Origin: Hevea brasiliensis
Lineage: Eukaryota > Streptophyta > Magnoliopsida > Malpighiales > Euphorbiaceae
DNA length: 64,000 nucleotides
NCBI RefSeq assembly: GCF_030052815.1
Contig: NC_079493.1
Coordinates: 124,754,394-124,818,393, forward strand
Direction of reading: 5' to 3'
The notes under the pieces are model-generated. The model did not search any database. It was not told the origin of the DNA and saw only the letters and a program-made list of their open reading frames with translations. Position numbers and translations under genes: made by a program. Shown one piece after another: positions 1-11,900 of this stretch. Every line of letters starts with the position of its first letter. Position 1 is the stretch's first letter.

Positions 1-158
1 TTTGCCTGCAAGTTTAAAAATGACAAGGATTTACATCATACGGTGAGAGCATTCTTTTCCTTTTTAAACTCTTTTATTATTTCTCTTAATTATTTCAGTT
101 CTCACTTGATTAATCCTTAACTTTCTGCAGATTCATGTCTGGATTTAAGAAGATCAAG

Positions 159-201
<43 letters not shown>

Positions 202-1571
202 TACGTGGAGAATCCTAAACCATGCATCAATAATAACAGCTACAATGTTATACTTGTCTTTGATGGTGGCTTCCCCCACTTTTTTATGCTTGCATCTGAG
301 TAGATTCAGTGCAATACATTCATGTTAGTATGTGTAAATCATTGTCCAAGGATTTCTGTAGTCTGTCCTGGCAAAAGCTCGACATTCTGTACAATTTTTG
401 TCCTATTTTAACGTGAATAATATTGCACATATTCTCCACTAGGCCATCAAACTTGCAAAGAAAAATTTTACATCTTGATCGAATAAACTATAAAGTTTTG
501 AGTCAAATCATAATTAAAATTAAAAGAATTTTAAAAGATGAACCAAATTTGAGGGTTTGGTCCATATTTACTAAGCCCAATAGGTTTGGATGACCCAAGG
601 ACAATTTTAAATCCATTATGCATACAAAATAGAAAGATTCATCACTTCCACCACTGATTTGATATGTTTGTTATCTTTGCAAACTTGAAAATTTTCTATG
701 AGTTTTAGTTTAATAGTATTAAAATGGGATTAAATATTTTAAATTTGAATTTTAATACTAAATGAAACCAAATAAATAAATAAAAAAAGTACATGAAAGT
801 TGAAATTTGGCATGATTCTTGTTCTCAGCCAAATCAAACGCTAATGGTTATATTGTTTTCTATTATTCTACATAGTTTTTCTAGAGATTTTCCATTTTGC
901 AAGCCTATGTTAATTGAGTTCAGCTCAAATCATTTGGTTTAGGGGAATATCAAATTTAGCTTTTAATGCTTTGATTTCTAATTTTGTCCATAACTTTGCA
1001 CATTTTTTTTAATATACAATATTACATTAAAGGCCCATCAAAATTACAAATTAGATTTAAATAATACTAAAAAGAAAAATGAGGCCCACAATGAGAGTAT
1101 GGCAACCAGCCCAATAAATCAAACCAACTTAGCATGCAAGAAACATAATCGCCCAACCCCGCACAACACCTCATATTAACATAGTTACCTCCTAGCTTTC
1201 TTAAGACAGACGTTCATCTCAACTCTACAACAATGATGGGTGTCGTTACAGGGCTCTCTAGCACACTAAACCAACAAAATAATCTTCCCAATTATGGTAT
1301 AAAAGCAAATCCGGAGATCCAAGCAAATGTAGCCCTTTTACTGTTTATAGCAAACCCAATTAAGATGAGATGATGACAAAGTAGATTTCCTCCAGCAGAC
1401 TATCCGTAATCACCTCTCTATCTACTGCCCTCAAAAGATCAACCAACATGTAAAACTTACCAAGCACAAAACACAACAACCGTATATAGCTAAGCTAGAG
1501 AAATCAAAATTCAAAAGAACTCCCTTACCCGAAAATAAGAGAAATCGACGAGAAAAAAGCGAAACTCGACG
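1..1571. other. AT-rich non-coding flank
   Basis: No coding region could be recognised here. The stretch is AT-rich with short broken frames. It holds an (AT)n microsatellite, and positions 248-410 resemble 3027-3150 (shared words such as CTTGATGGTG, TGCATCTGAG and GCAAAAGCTAGACATTCT with differences), so the two look like old copies of one sequence. The first 140 bases could include the last exons of an upstream gene (a GTGAGA donor near 41 and a CTGCAG acceptor near 130), but I could not identify a protein. Confidence 0.5.
161..199. repeat. (AT)n microsatellite
   Basis: About 19-20 uninterrupted AT units are visible. The tract is likely polymorphic in length. Confidence 0.95.
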
Positions 1572-1837
1572 AACCAGAAAGAACAACTCAACTCAACTAA
1601 GCCTTTATCCCAAAAATTTGGGGTTGGCTATATGGATTCGCTTTCTCCACTCTGAACGATTTTGGGTTAAATACTCAGAAATGTGTAATGCTTCTAGGTC
1701 ATGTTGTACTACTATCCTCAAAGTCAATTTAGGTCTACCCATTTTTTTCTTTCTATCCTCTAACCTAATGTACTCTACTTGTCTAACTGGAGCCTCCATA
1801 TGTATACGCTTCACGTGACCAAACCACCTCAATCTCC

Positions 1838-1954
1838 CAAGCCTTACAAGGAGCTCTAGGAACTCTGAATAGTTGTTTGACCAACGAGTTGCATTTACGT
1901 ACCATCAATGCTAATCTTGGCATGTTTGGGGCGATAAAAGAAATAACTGATTAG
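1838..1954 (+). pseudogene. atpF: Plastid atpF 3' fragment
   Basis: The frame encodes the last 38 residues of the plastid ATP synthase b subunit (CF0-I), beginning [12 protein letters not shown] and ending GAIKEITD, with its native stop at 1952-1954. The rest of the gene, including its promoter and 5' exon, is absent, so it is not a functional gene. A few replacements relative to the usual plastid protein are visible, for example T in LTNELH where N is usual. Confidence 0.9.
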
Positions 1955-2009
1955 TCCTTCTACTGTAGGCATTATTTTTTTTAAAAAAAAAAAAAATTAA
2001 GAAATACTC

Positions 2010-2380
2010 ATGGTAACCATTCGAGCCGACGAGATTAGTAATATTATCCGCGAACGTATTGAGCAATATAATAGGGAAGTAAAGATTGTAAATACCGGTA
2101 CCGTACTTCAAGTAGGCGACGACATTGCTCGTATTTATGGTCTTGATGAAGTAATGGCAGGCGAATTAGTAGAATTTGAAGAGGGTACAATAGGCATTGC
2201 TCTGAATTTGGAATCCAATAATGTCGGTGTTGTATTAATAGGTGACGGTTTAATGATACAAGAGGGAAGCTCCGTAAAAGCAACAGGAAGAATTGCTCAG
2301 ATACCTGTGAGTGACGCTTATTTGGGTCGTGTTATAAATGCCCTAGCTAAACCTATTGACGGTCGAGGTGAAATTTCAGC
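2010..2380 (+). pseudogene. atpA: Plastid atpA 5' fragment (about 123 codons)
   Basis: The ATG at 2010 opens the plastid ATP synthase alpha subunit: [20 protein letters not shown], then the N-terminal beta-barrel domain up to GRGEISA. The frame is open but continues into antisense LINE sequence and stops at 2453. The nucleotide-binding P-loop domain and everything after it are missing, so no alpha subunit can be made. Differences from the conserved protein include D for G in VGDDIAR and Y for H in ARIYGL. It shares the block with the atpF end, as in the plastid operon. Confidence 0.92.
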
Positions 2381-2954
2381 TTTCTCTCAACTTATCTTCA
2401 ATTGGCACAACTCCTACCTTTTCTCTAATACTCTCATTACGGACTTTATCTAGTCTAGTATGGCCACTCATCCACCTTAACATTCTCATCTCTGCAACTC
2501 TTATCTTAAATGCATACGACTCTTTCAGTGCCCAACACTCACTACCATATAACATAGCCGGTCGTATAGCTGTACGGTAAAATTTTCCTTTCAATTTATT
2601 GGGAATCTTACGATCACATAAAACTCCCGTGGCACGTCTCCACTTCAACCATCCGGCTTTAATCCTATGACTAACATCCTCCTCACATCCCCCATCTACT
2701 TGAAGGACTGAGCCTAGATATTTAAAGTGATTACTTTGGGGCAGTATCACTCCATTCAAACTAACTCCTTCCCTATCACCAGTTTGGCCTTCACTTAACC
2801 TGCAATGCATGTATTCTATATTCGTTCTACTTAACTTAAAACCCTTTGACTCTAAAGTACTTCTCCAAAGTTCTAGCTTTCTATTGACTCCTTCTCGTGT
2901 CTCATCTATCAGAATAATATCATCTGCAAACATCATGCAAACCAGAAAGAACAA

Positions 2955-4164
2955 AAACAACAAAATCCCATTGAGAAGTCAAACATTGGTTTGGCAAGTC
3001 AAATACTTGAGGATTAAGCTTTGTGTGACACTTTTCTTGATGGTGCCTTCTATCCTTTCCCATGGTTGCATCTGAGTCATGCTTCATGATTTTCTTTGTA
3101 TGTACTAGCAAAAGCTAGACATTCTTTGCATTTGTTTTATTATGATCTTTTTCCTTTTTCTTTTTTTTTTAAGCTGCTACATATAAATTAGTTCAAAATT
3201 AATATTAAAAATTCATCAAAATTGTAAAAATTTTATATTTTATGATTGGATTGGAGCAGAAAAAGCTTTCATGCTAAACTATTGAAAGAGATATAATTAA
3301 CTATTATATTATTTATTTAATAATATAATTCAATAAAATTATAAAATGCATGCTAAATAAATATTTTATTAATAACTTAATAAACTTATTGTTATATTAT
3401 TTTTTAAGGAAAAATAATATTTAGCAACAATAATTTAAAAATAATTTCTTATTATATGTGTGAATTAATTGTGAAAATATTTGAATTGAGAAAAAAAAAA
3501 AAAAAACTCTTAAAACCCAAAGAAAAATAAAAATGAGCAAGAGACTAAGCCAACAACTTCAATTAAACCTCACCCTTCAACTCCCACCATGCAAAACGCC
3601 AAACCCTAGCAATTTTCTTCTCCTAGAAATCATTTTCCTACATTTTCTCGCTCGATTCTCTCTCTATTATTTTCTCTTTCTCTTCGTTTCTTTTCGTCTC
3701 TTCCGGTGCGATTGGATCTGAGTGACTTCTTTTACAATTCCCACTCTGTTCATTCAATCCGGAAGAGAAATCCCCAATTTCTTTTAGCCTTTTTGGATCT
3801 TTAGGATTACTCAATTTACCGCTTTCTTTTTGTTTTTGTTTTCTTGGTGATTGTAGGAGTAGTTAGGGTTGGCAACCTGAATTTGGATGATTTTTTTAAA
3901 AGCAGTTTGGAGTTCTTGGGGATAGGACCAGTTAGGGTTTTGTGGTTTGACTTTCGGTTTAATCGTGAGATTTCGGGGTTTCTCTCTTTTGGTTGATTGT
4001 TCATTGTTGTTCTTTTGTTTGGAGTTTTTAGATTGAAGTGGTAGTGTGGTGAAGTGGCTAAAGAAGGAATTGTAAGCAACCAATGCCATTTTCTTGGATT
4101 GGCGTTCGACGAATTTTTCGGTGATTTTTTGCAGTACCGAATAAGATAGAGCTTGAGCTTATCC
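2955..4164 (+). other. LSM1 upstream region and 5' leader
   Basis: Positions 2955-3500 are AT-rich non-coding DNA; 3027-3150 is a diverged copy of 248-410. From about 3590 the base composition changes to pyrimidine-rich leader sequence typical of a plant 5' UTR. A strong acceptor (GTGATTTTTTGCAG, AG at 4133-4134) shortly before the LSM1 start suggests a spliced leader, but I could not fix the donor or the transcription start. Confidence 0.5.
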
Positions 4165-7100
4165 ATGTCTTGGGCGGGACCGGAAGATATTTACCTTTCT
4201 ACTTCTCTTGCTAGCTATCTTGATAGTAAGTTATCCTTTCTTGTGAATGATTAAATTCTTTGTGTTTCTTGGATTGTTAGCTTGTGCTCGATGTTGCCAT
4301 GTTAAAATGTTTCCATGTTCAGTGGAATTTGCCCCAGAAATTGATATAGTTTATAAGTTGCTGTTTGCATTACTTACGTAAATGATGAAAAAATAGTTCG
4401 TTTCCTATATGGTATGGATTCCTTTAAGAGACATCTGGCTTGAGCAACGCCATGCTTTTCTGAGGTTGCTGTAATTCTATTCTAAAATTTGCGCCTTGCA
4501 CCATTTAATTGGATTAAAAGACTTGCTTGCTTGTCTATGACTAATTTCTATGGACACTTCGTTTTTTGGGAACCATGCATAGTATTTGTTCATTTAGAAT
4601 TCATTTTGAGCTCATGTATATAATATTATAATTGGTGTGTATTGGCGTTATATTGATTTGATCATCTGGTGGAGATATGAAAGATAGGAGATATGAAAGA
4701 TTCATCTGATATCTTTATTGTATTGGCTCCATGGCACTCTTGTAAGCTGATAACTAATGGTGTTTTTAGAATTAATTGGTGATGAATGGGTTAAAATTTT
4801 TTAACTGTAAACAAAATTTTAATTGTTGGTACTTTGCAGTTCAAAACTTAGATGGTTGCAGAATCAAAACCCATTTTGCAGCATGTGGAATGTTGCTTGT
4901 AAAAATCTTTTCAGTCATGGACAAGATATTTGCCGATGAACTAAAATGTAGCCATGGTGTTATATACATAGTTGTTTTTCTTTTGTAGGGTTCTCTTTGT
5001 TCTTTCAAATGTTTAATCTTGTTTTTACAACAATTACACTTAAGAGGGAAGTATGGATGATGTTTGCTCTATAATATAGCAGATGATGCCTGCGTGGTGT
5101 TCAGATACAAATTTTTGAAAGATGTGGGTTTCGTTGTTCTTAATTGTTCTGTCTTGTTCTTTTATTTTTGCCTCAGAGAAGCTACTTGTGCTTCTGCGAG
5201 ATGGCAGAAAGCTCCTGGGAATACTACGTTCTTTTGATCAATTTGGTATGTTTTTCATTTTCTCATTGTATAAGGTTTACTTACTGATACTGATATTGAT
5301 ACTCCTCCAATGTCTGAAAATAAATAAACATTTGTGATATGCAGCCAATGCTGTTCTTGAGGGTGCATGCGAAAGAGTTATTGTTGGTGATCTCTATTGT
5401 GATATCCCTTTAGGTCTATATGTTATCCGAGGCGAGAATGTTGTTTTAATTGGAGAGCTGGTATGCATGAAGTGATTGATTTGTTTGATTTTTGTGAATG
5501 TATTGTTTGGTTTCATGATTTTTATTATTATCTTAAAATTTTCATTCTTCTACATTAGGATTTGGAGAGGGAAGAACTTCCTCCACATATGACTCGCGTT
5601 TCAGCAGCGGAAATTAGAAGGGTAAGTGGTGTTGCTGTTTCCTTTTATTTCATTAGCTAAGTGTTTCTGTTATTATTTGATAGATTTTGTGATGCATCAT
5701 TAACGTGCACTTGTTGTATTAATAATTCTCATAGCTTACAGTTTCCTGGTGTAGAGTCTACAAATAATTGTTAATAATTTTTAGTGATTATAGACATGCG
5801 AAAAGGTGTTGTGGTATGACATGTTTGTGTGGACAAAGGTTCTGGACACAGCAACTCCTAAAGTATACTCAAGGATGTGGCTGTATGAACATGAGTATCT
5901 GTTAGCATGTTCTTTGAGCATATTGAATATGGATCTTACTTTAAAATGTTGCTGTTAGTGTACGGATTTATTTAAAAAGAACAATAATGGCAGTATTTTT
6001 AAGGATAAGATTCTTGCAGAACGCATACTATGCCAATTGTTTAATGAAAGGCCAATTGTGTACGGGTATCTTTATATGCGCTGTCGTGCCTTTCATGCTG
6101 ATTGTTATTTGGAAGATGTGCCCAAAAATGTCATTTATTAGTCTTGTAAAGTGGTAATATTTGCTCTAATACTTGTTCTATCTCAGGTTTATAATTTTCT
6201 TTAGCATATTAGTTATCTTCTGAGTTCTGTCAGGAAAAGTGAGGAATTCTTTTTTTATTTTTTTTTTTTCAAGGAAAAGTGCTATATAGTTTTAAGTACC
6301 TATATGGTGAGTGGAAACAAATGCATATCAGCTCCACTGGTTAATTATTAGGTTTGTCTTGGACATTATAAAGTTGAAGTTGTCTGGCCTTGTGAAGGTT
6401 TCAAGTTTTAACCCTCCAAGCCAGACTTCCTTTTGAACGGCCAATTTTCTGTGTTTTCCCTTTATGTCACACATTCACTTCTAAACCTTGTGCTTGAATT
6501 AGATTGCTTTTGCGACAACATTCATTGGACATCTTTTTGGATGGTTCACTTGTTCTGGTTAGGAGAGTCAAATTCAGCAGTTTGATGGCTTCTGAGATAG
6601 TTGTGTATCATTTTTCTTATATTTTTTTCAGAATCAGGTAGTATCACTTATTTTCATAACCACCACTAGTCATTTGATGGAAAGTTAGTCTTTGCTTGAT
6701 CCAGGATTTGTGGTGTATATGCTTTTCCAAAATAATTATTAATTGGCTAATAATACGTCTAATATCAGATTCATTTATCACTTTATTGTGATTTGTGAAA
6801 AACAAATTGTCCTATTCTGTCAAAAGTAACTCCATTTTCTGCTGAATAGGATTCACCAATGGATTTGAATCAAAGCCCATCTGTTTAGCTTAGATAAGGG
6901 TTCCAATTCCTAGTGCTATACCTGCGACTGCAATTAACTAACATGCAAATTGAAGGTAAAAGCTGTCTTGACTTGTACTGTTTAGGTCAAAAAAGGATGA
7001 CACTCAAGGACTTGCCACATTAATTTAATGCAACAATGAATAATTGAATATGCCTTTCATTTATAATTTAAGCCTATGGTAAAATTAAGATGTAGAGATT

Positions 7101-7391
7101 CAATGCATTTAGGTAACTTCTAGTTCTATGTGAAGGAAACTGCTATATTTAACAAAGAGAAAATCTTTATGTAAGGGCTTTTTGCCAAATTTTCTTTAAA
7201 ATGTTTGCTCTCCTCTGCAAGTCAAAGATGCATCTATTTTAGTGGATTTTACCTTTCTGAACATGCTCTTCTGTGGAGACATGCATTAAGTTCCTGTCCT
7301 GTATCTTTTGCAGGCACAAAAAGCCGAAAGGGAGGCTACAGATCTAAAGGGTACAATGAGGAAGAGAATGGAGTTCCTTGATTTGGATTAG
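4165..7391 (+). CDS. LSM1: U6 snRNA-associated Sm-like protein LSM1
   Basis: LSM1 is the subunit that defines the cytoplasmic LSM1-7 ring, which binds oligoadenylated mRNA 3' ends and promotes decapping in P-bodies. Five exons join cleanly: 4165-4225, 5177-5245, 5345-5460, 5559-5621 and 7314-7391 (stop TAG 7389-7391). They give 128 residues, the length I recall for plant LSM1. The protein starts MSWAGPEDIYLSTSLASYLD. The Sm fold follows: KLLVLLRDGRKLLGILRSFD with Sm1, and GLYVIRGENVVLIGEL with Sm2, including the RG pair of the RNA-binding loop. The LSM1-specific C-terminal tail (AAEIRRAQKAEREATDLKGT) is complete. Introns are GT-AG; the last is 1.7 kb. No defect is visible. Two Arabidopsis paralogues (LSM1A, LSM1B) exist, and I cannot say which is closer. 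Confidence 0.96.
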
Positions 7392-8915
7392 TGGATACCC
7401 TGCAACCAAGTTACATGGGTCCGCACATATTTTAGCGGTCAATTGTAGGGATATGATAAGGTTGGATGCTCTTCCTTATTCTATGAAATTTCTGTAACAT
7501 TTTTCAATGAAATGTATTTGAAAATTTTCATTAATGCTCGTTCTGTGAAATTTTTATTCAAGTTTGGATGTGGTGTAGTATGTAGTGGTTCGCTTATTCC
7601 ATTTTCCGCTTTCATACTGTATTGGATATTTTCAGTTGTAATGTTTCTGTACAATCAAGAAAATTAGAATCGCACCTTGCAGGCATTGTTAATTCTTTCG
7701 ACTGCAGGACATCGGATCTGCATTGCACTCTTCCAGTAAAGAGAGATGATTAATCATTGACAGGGATGGTGAACATTAACGCCACTTTGAACTTCTATAA
7801 ATGCCACTGGGCTTGTTAAGGGTAGGATGATATTCATTCTTCTCCAGTTTAATTAGAATGTGGTAGACTTAATAATGAAGCATTTAAGGTGGGTATTCTC
7901 AGGCAATGAGGCATTGTTTGCCCCCTCGATGAATATTGGGTTACCAAGAAATCAAAGGGAAGGCTATTTTTGTTAATGGGAAGATTATTTGTGGGAGCAA
8001 ATGGGAAGCACTATTTGTTGAATCTATGGGTTTTAAACCAAGGTACTAAATCTAAGTTGGAAATGGAAATACTGTGGTTGAGCTAAACAATCAAAACTCT
8101 GAAGCATCTACTCTACTCCTATGAGACTCTCAAAATTGACCAGTGAGGTTAATTCAATCGGCCTAATTGTACTAAAGTCGTTTCAAAATAAACAAATGAC
8201 GGATTTTCATTTTCCATGTTATAATATTACATTTTGATTGTAATTTTCATTATTATATCCATTGTTAAAATATCACAATACTGGATATAATTTTTTTTCT
8301 ACATTAAAAAAACTTACTTGAGATATGAGTGAAATTGACAATATAAAATTTAATTTTTTTTTCAACAATATCAAGTTCTGATTAATAATAAAAGAGACTT
8401 ATTTTTAACGATTGTAATAATTTTTTAGAATAATTTTAAGTTGTATTATTGTTGTATAAAATGAATATATTAAATAATTTAAGCAGAGAATGAGAGAGAA
8501 TAAACGGTGTACAACCATTTTCTTAATGTAAAACATGCGAACATGGTAAATGATATTTACCCAAAAAATTTGACCCAAAAGCCGACAGCTTTCGCCTATC
8601 CAATACGATTCTAAGCACACAATCCATTCTTCGAAATCAATCATAACAATACACTTAATTCATTATCGGTGTTGAATCCACAAGTCAACACATCCCAACG
8701 GCTATAAGCTTCCACTTTCTCACAGACCCGCTGTTCATTTTTCTAGACTATCACTAGCAGTTCTCGAAGCCCAAAAGTTACTAATCACAGCAAATGAACC
8801 TTCACGAGTCTACACTTGTTTTAGTTGATTCACTTTGGCTTCAGCCTCTGCCTTCCGATAGTAAGATCTAAACTTGCAGATCCAAATCACTAAAACCCAC
8901 ACTGACACTTCCCTC

Positions 8916-8947
<32 letters not shown>

Positions 8948-8956
8948 CCTGAAGTA
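7392..8956. other. LSM1 3' flank and promoter side of the 7TM gene
   Basis: The LSM1 3' UTR probably ends near 7510-7560, where AATGAAA-like signals occur. The remainder is AT-rich and non-coding. The last 50 bases before the next start codon are a CT-rich leader. I see no other gene. Confidence 0.5.
8911..8948 (+). repeat. (CT)n tract in a 5' leader
   Basis: A nearly pure CT dinucleotide run ends nine bases before the ATG of the 7TM gene. Pyrimidine-rich CT runs are frequent in plant core promoters and leaders. Confidence 0.9.
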
Positions 8957-11900
8957 ATGTCAGTTTTATCTGTTACATGTTGTGTGTTGCTCTTTCTGAG
9001 CTTTGTTGTTGAAGGCTCAGTTCATGAGTACAGAGGAGAAAGATTTGTGGCTAAAGGTAATGCCTTTGTTGTTCATGGAGGCAGTGAAGGGATTTACTCT
9101 TCTAAACCTGGAAATTTGAATGAGAGCAGTGCCACTGCTAATGGTGACTCTTATATACGGTAATCATTATTTCTTTTCTTTGTAATTCACTTGTGAGGTT
9201 ATATATCTGTGTCTGGTTCTATAATGATTAGATCTCCTGGTTTTGTGGGTGGAAGTTGCTTTTTTCTTTCTTGGTGTGAACAATTGTTGTTTTGGTTATT
9301 TGCCCATAGATGATATTAAGATAATGAATAAGTAGAACAGAGAGAGGTTTTTGCTGAGTGAAAATTCTGCGTCTCATCCAAATTTTTTTTTCAATTAATT
9401 CAATAAACGTACTATTTTTTGGATTAAATTTGATAATTAAAGTTGACAATTCATTTGATATCAAGTAATTCATTTTAAAGATTGATTTGGGTTAAAAAAA
9501 TACATTGCGTTAAATGCCTGTGGATGGATTTCCCTTTATATGTATATTTATCATCTTTATTCCTTAAATAACAGTTAGTACAGGATCCTGTTTGGTAGGT
9601 AGACTTGTGTGTTCTACCTTTTCTAATTCTATTTGGTTTTATTGACTATTTTTACTACGTCATTTGTAATCAGTTTTGAAAAGATTGTGTTCCGGAGAAC
9701 TGAGGAATTTTCTAACTTTACCTCTGGGTTAGTCCAAGCTATTGTTTTTGAGGTAGAAGATAGAGAGGCAATTGGTGGTTCAGCTTATGGGGGTCAAAGA
9801 GCTATCTGCTGCACGGCAGATCTTGCTAAATTGGGTGCTTGCACGCAAGGAGAAGTCATTCATCGCCCATCAACAAAGGATCCTAGCTGGCCCCATGTCT
9901 TTGGTGTTTCATTCAATGCATATGAACTAGTTGCGACATTGCCTTCAAGATCAATACAAGTCACTAAAACTGGGATGTATAATTTGTATTTCATGCATTG
10001 TGATCCCAATCTTAAAGATGTAGTAATAGAGGGCAAAACTATATGGAAAAATCCTACTGGCTATTTACCTGGTAGAATGGCTCCACTAATGAATTTCTAT
10101 GGGTTCATGTCCTTTGCATTTGTTATACTTGGACTGTTTTGGTTCTATCAGTATGCAAGGTTTTGGAGAGACGTTTTTCCATTGTTGAATTGCATAACAC
10201 TGGTGATAACACTAGGCATGTTTGAGATGGCTCTCTGGTATTTTGATTATGCTGAATTCAATGAAACTGGAGTTAGGCCAACTGGCATCACTATATGGGC
10301 AGTCACTTTTGGTACAGTTAAACGTACAGTTGCACGTCTCATAATTCTCATGGTTTCAATGGGTTATGGTGTTGTCAGACCTACCTTAGGTGGCCTTACA
10401 TCCAAGGTGATCATGCTTGGAGTGACCTTTTTTCTGGCCTCTGACGTGCTTGAATTAGTAGAGAATGTAGGTGCTGTCAGTGATCTTTCTGGGAAGGCAA
10501 GACTATTTTTAGTGCTTCCTGCGGCTCTCTTGGATGCTTTCTTCATTATTTGGATATTCAAGTCCCTTTCTGCCACTTTAAACAAGCTTCAGGTGCTTGG
10601 TCTTCTATTCTGGGTTATGTCTATTAAGTACTTCATTTCTTAGCATTTGCTGGATCTAATGAATTTCTTGATTTCTGAACATAACTTAAAGATAAATGTG
10701 CTTGTAAGTACAATATTTGAGATATGACAGTGATTCACTTTTTTTTTTGGGTGTGTGGACTGAATCTGGTGTTAATTAATAAATAGTAAGTTTACCTCTT
10801 GAATTATGTTTTGGAACTACTCATGGTGGCTTTATCATCTGATCTCATAATCTGATAAAAACCTACTCTTTAGACCAGGATAGGATTTTGGATAGGTATG
10901 ACTGAAGCTGACCTTGGTTAGTGATAATACAATACGAATTAAAATATCAAAAACAGTGTAGGAGATAAATATGAATTACTAAGGTCTGCAACTGCAGTGG
11001 ATGCAAACTTAGGTAGAATTTGAATAACCAAGTTGGAGAGAACTTACGTAATTAGACTTTGAGATAGCCACTTGACTTGTTTGATAAGATGATTTAAGGA
11101 GATACATGTGGCACCTTCTGGGTGAGGTTGTTTGCAAGTGAACACCTCAAAACTCATGTCCAAGACTATAGAGCCCGTAAAATCTCATCTTATGTATGGA
11201 TCTTGGATGAGCATAGTCTTGGTCTTGATCATTAAGGAAAATTAAGTCTTGGTCTTGATCATTAAGGAAATTGTAAGACAATTACCAATGCTATTTGATT
11301 TCAGTATAAATTAATGTTCAGAATGCTGAAATGGTATTCCTATGTGGTTTAAAATTGAAAATGAAAAGGAAATAAAAAAGGAAAAAGAAAAAAAAAAGCT
11401 AAGAGAAGTCAGAGACTGCTAGCAAAACTGGATCTTCCACAGCTTGACCGAGCAACAGGAAGAGGAATTCTTATACACTAATATCTTTTATAAAACCCAT
11501 GGTTGTTAGGTGAGAAAATTTTAGAATGCAAGAGAATCTTCAATGTTGTTTACTGAAAACTGCTGAGCTGACCTGGCTAACATTTTATGGTCCTAAAAGG
11601 AGCAAGTTGTTAGTTACTGGAATCATGTTCTTGGTGCACTAAAATCAAGGTGAATGTATTAGTATTTATTGTAGAAATTTGTACATGAGTGAAGAACATT
11701 ATAATGTTAGAATTATTCATCTTTGATCATTTGCTTCATTGCAGTTTATTTTTCATTCCACAAGCTTGATTTTATCTCTTTGGTTTCAATGTTCTCCATG
11801 AAACCTGAAGACTAATGTTGTGAAACTCTTTTATTGATTTACACAAGATTTGATTGTTAACACTTGTGCAGTTGTGCTTCATGTGATACAGCATTTAAAT

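Larger units (their letters stand above)
1838..2381 (+). other. Nuclear plastid DNA insertion (NUPT): atpF end, spacer, atpA start
   Basis: This block is collinear with the plastid atp operon: the last codons of atpF, the atpF-atpA spacer and the first part of atpA. It breaks off abruptly in atpA after the codons for GRGEISA. It lies inside the RTE fragment between the codons for DKLRE and RLRW. Compared with the other RTE copy (54088-57308), no LINE sequence is lost and no target duplication is made. There is a few-base microhomology at the right junction (around CTTTCTC), which suggests end-joining capture. Several amino-acid changes from the conserved plastid proteins suggest age. Confidence 0.93.
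1587..2939 (-). mobile_element. 5'-truncated RTE-type LINE fragment, split by plastid DNA
   Basis: Reading on the minus strand, 2963-2382 encodes the C-terminal half of a plant RTE reverse transcriptase. It starts just before the catalytic FADD motif (2919-2930), followed by DETREGVN and LYGSECWALK, and it ends in PIEDKLRE. The frame resumes at 1836 with [10 protein letters not shown] and runs to the usual C-terminal GRPK and WRKRIH words. The 3' end (about 1587-1620) is the plant RTE tail GGGATAAAGGCTTAGTTGAG. A 15-bp target duplication, AACCAGAAAGAACAA, flanks it at 1572-1586 and 2940-2954. Truncation just upstream of FADD is the usual result of incomplete target-primed reverse transcription. 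The copy has no endonuclease domain and cannot move by itself. A full-length relative lies at 54088-57308. Confidence 0.9.

Noticed and set aside
2010..2453. 147-codon open frame that looks like ATP synthase alpha
   Set aside because: Only the first 120 or so codons of plastid atpA are present; the remainder is antisense LINE sequence. It is a plastid DNA fragment, not a nuclear gene.
3533..3721. 62-codon frame in the LSM1 leader
   Set aside because: Low-complexity F/L/S-rich product from a pyrimidine-rich leader; no recognisable protein. It could at most be an upstream frame.
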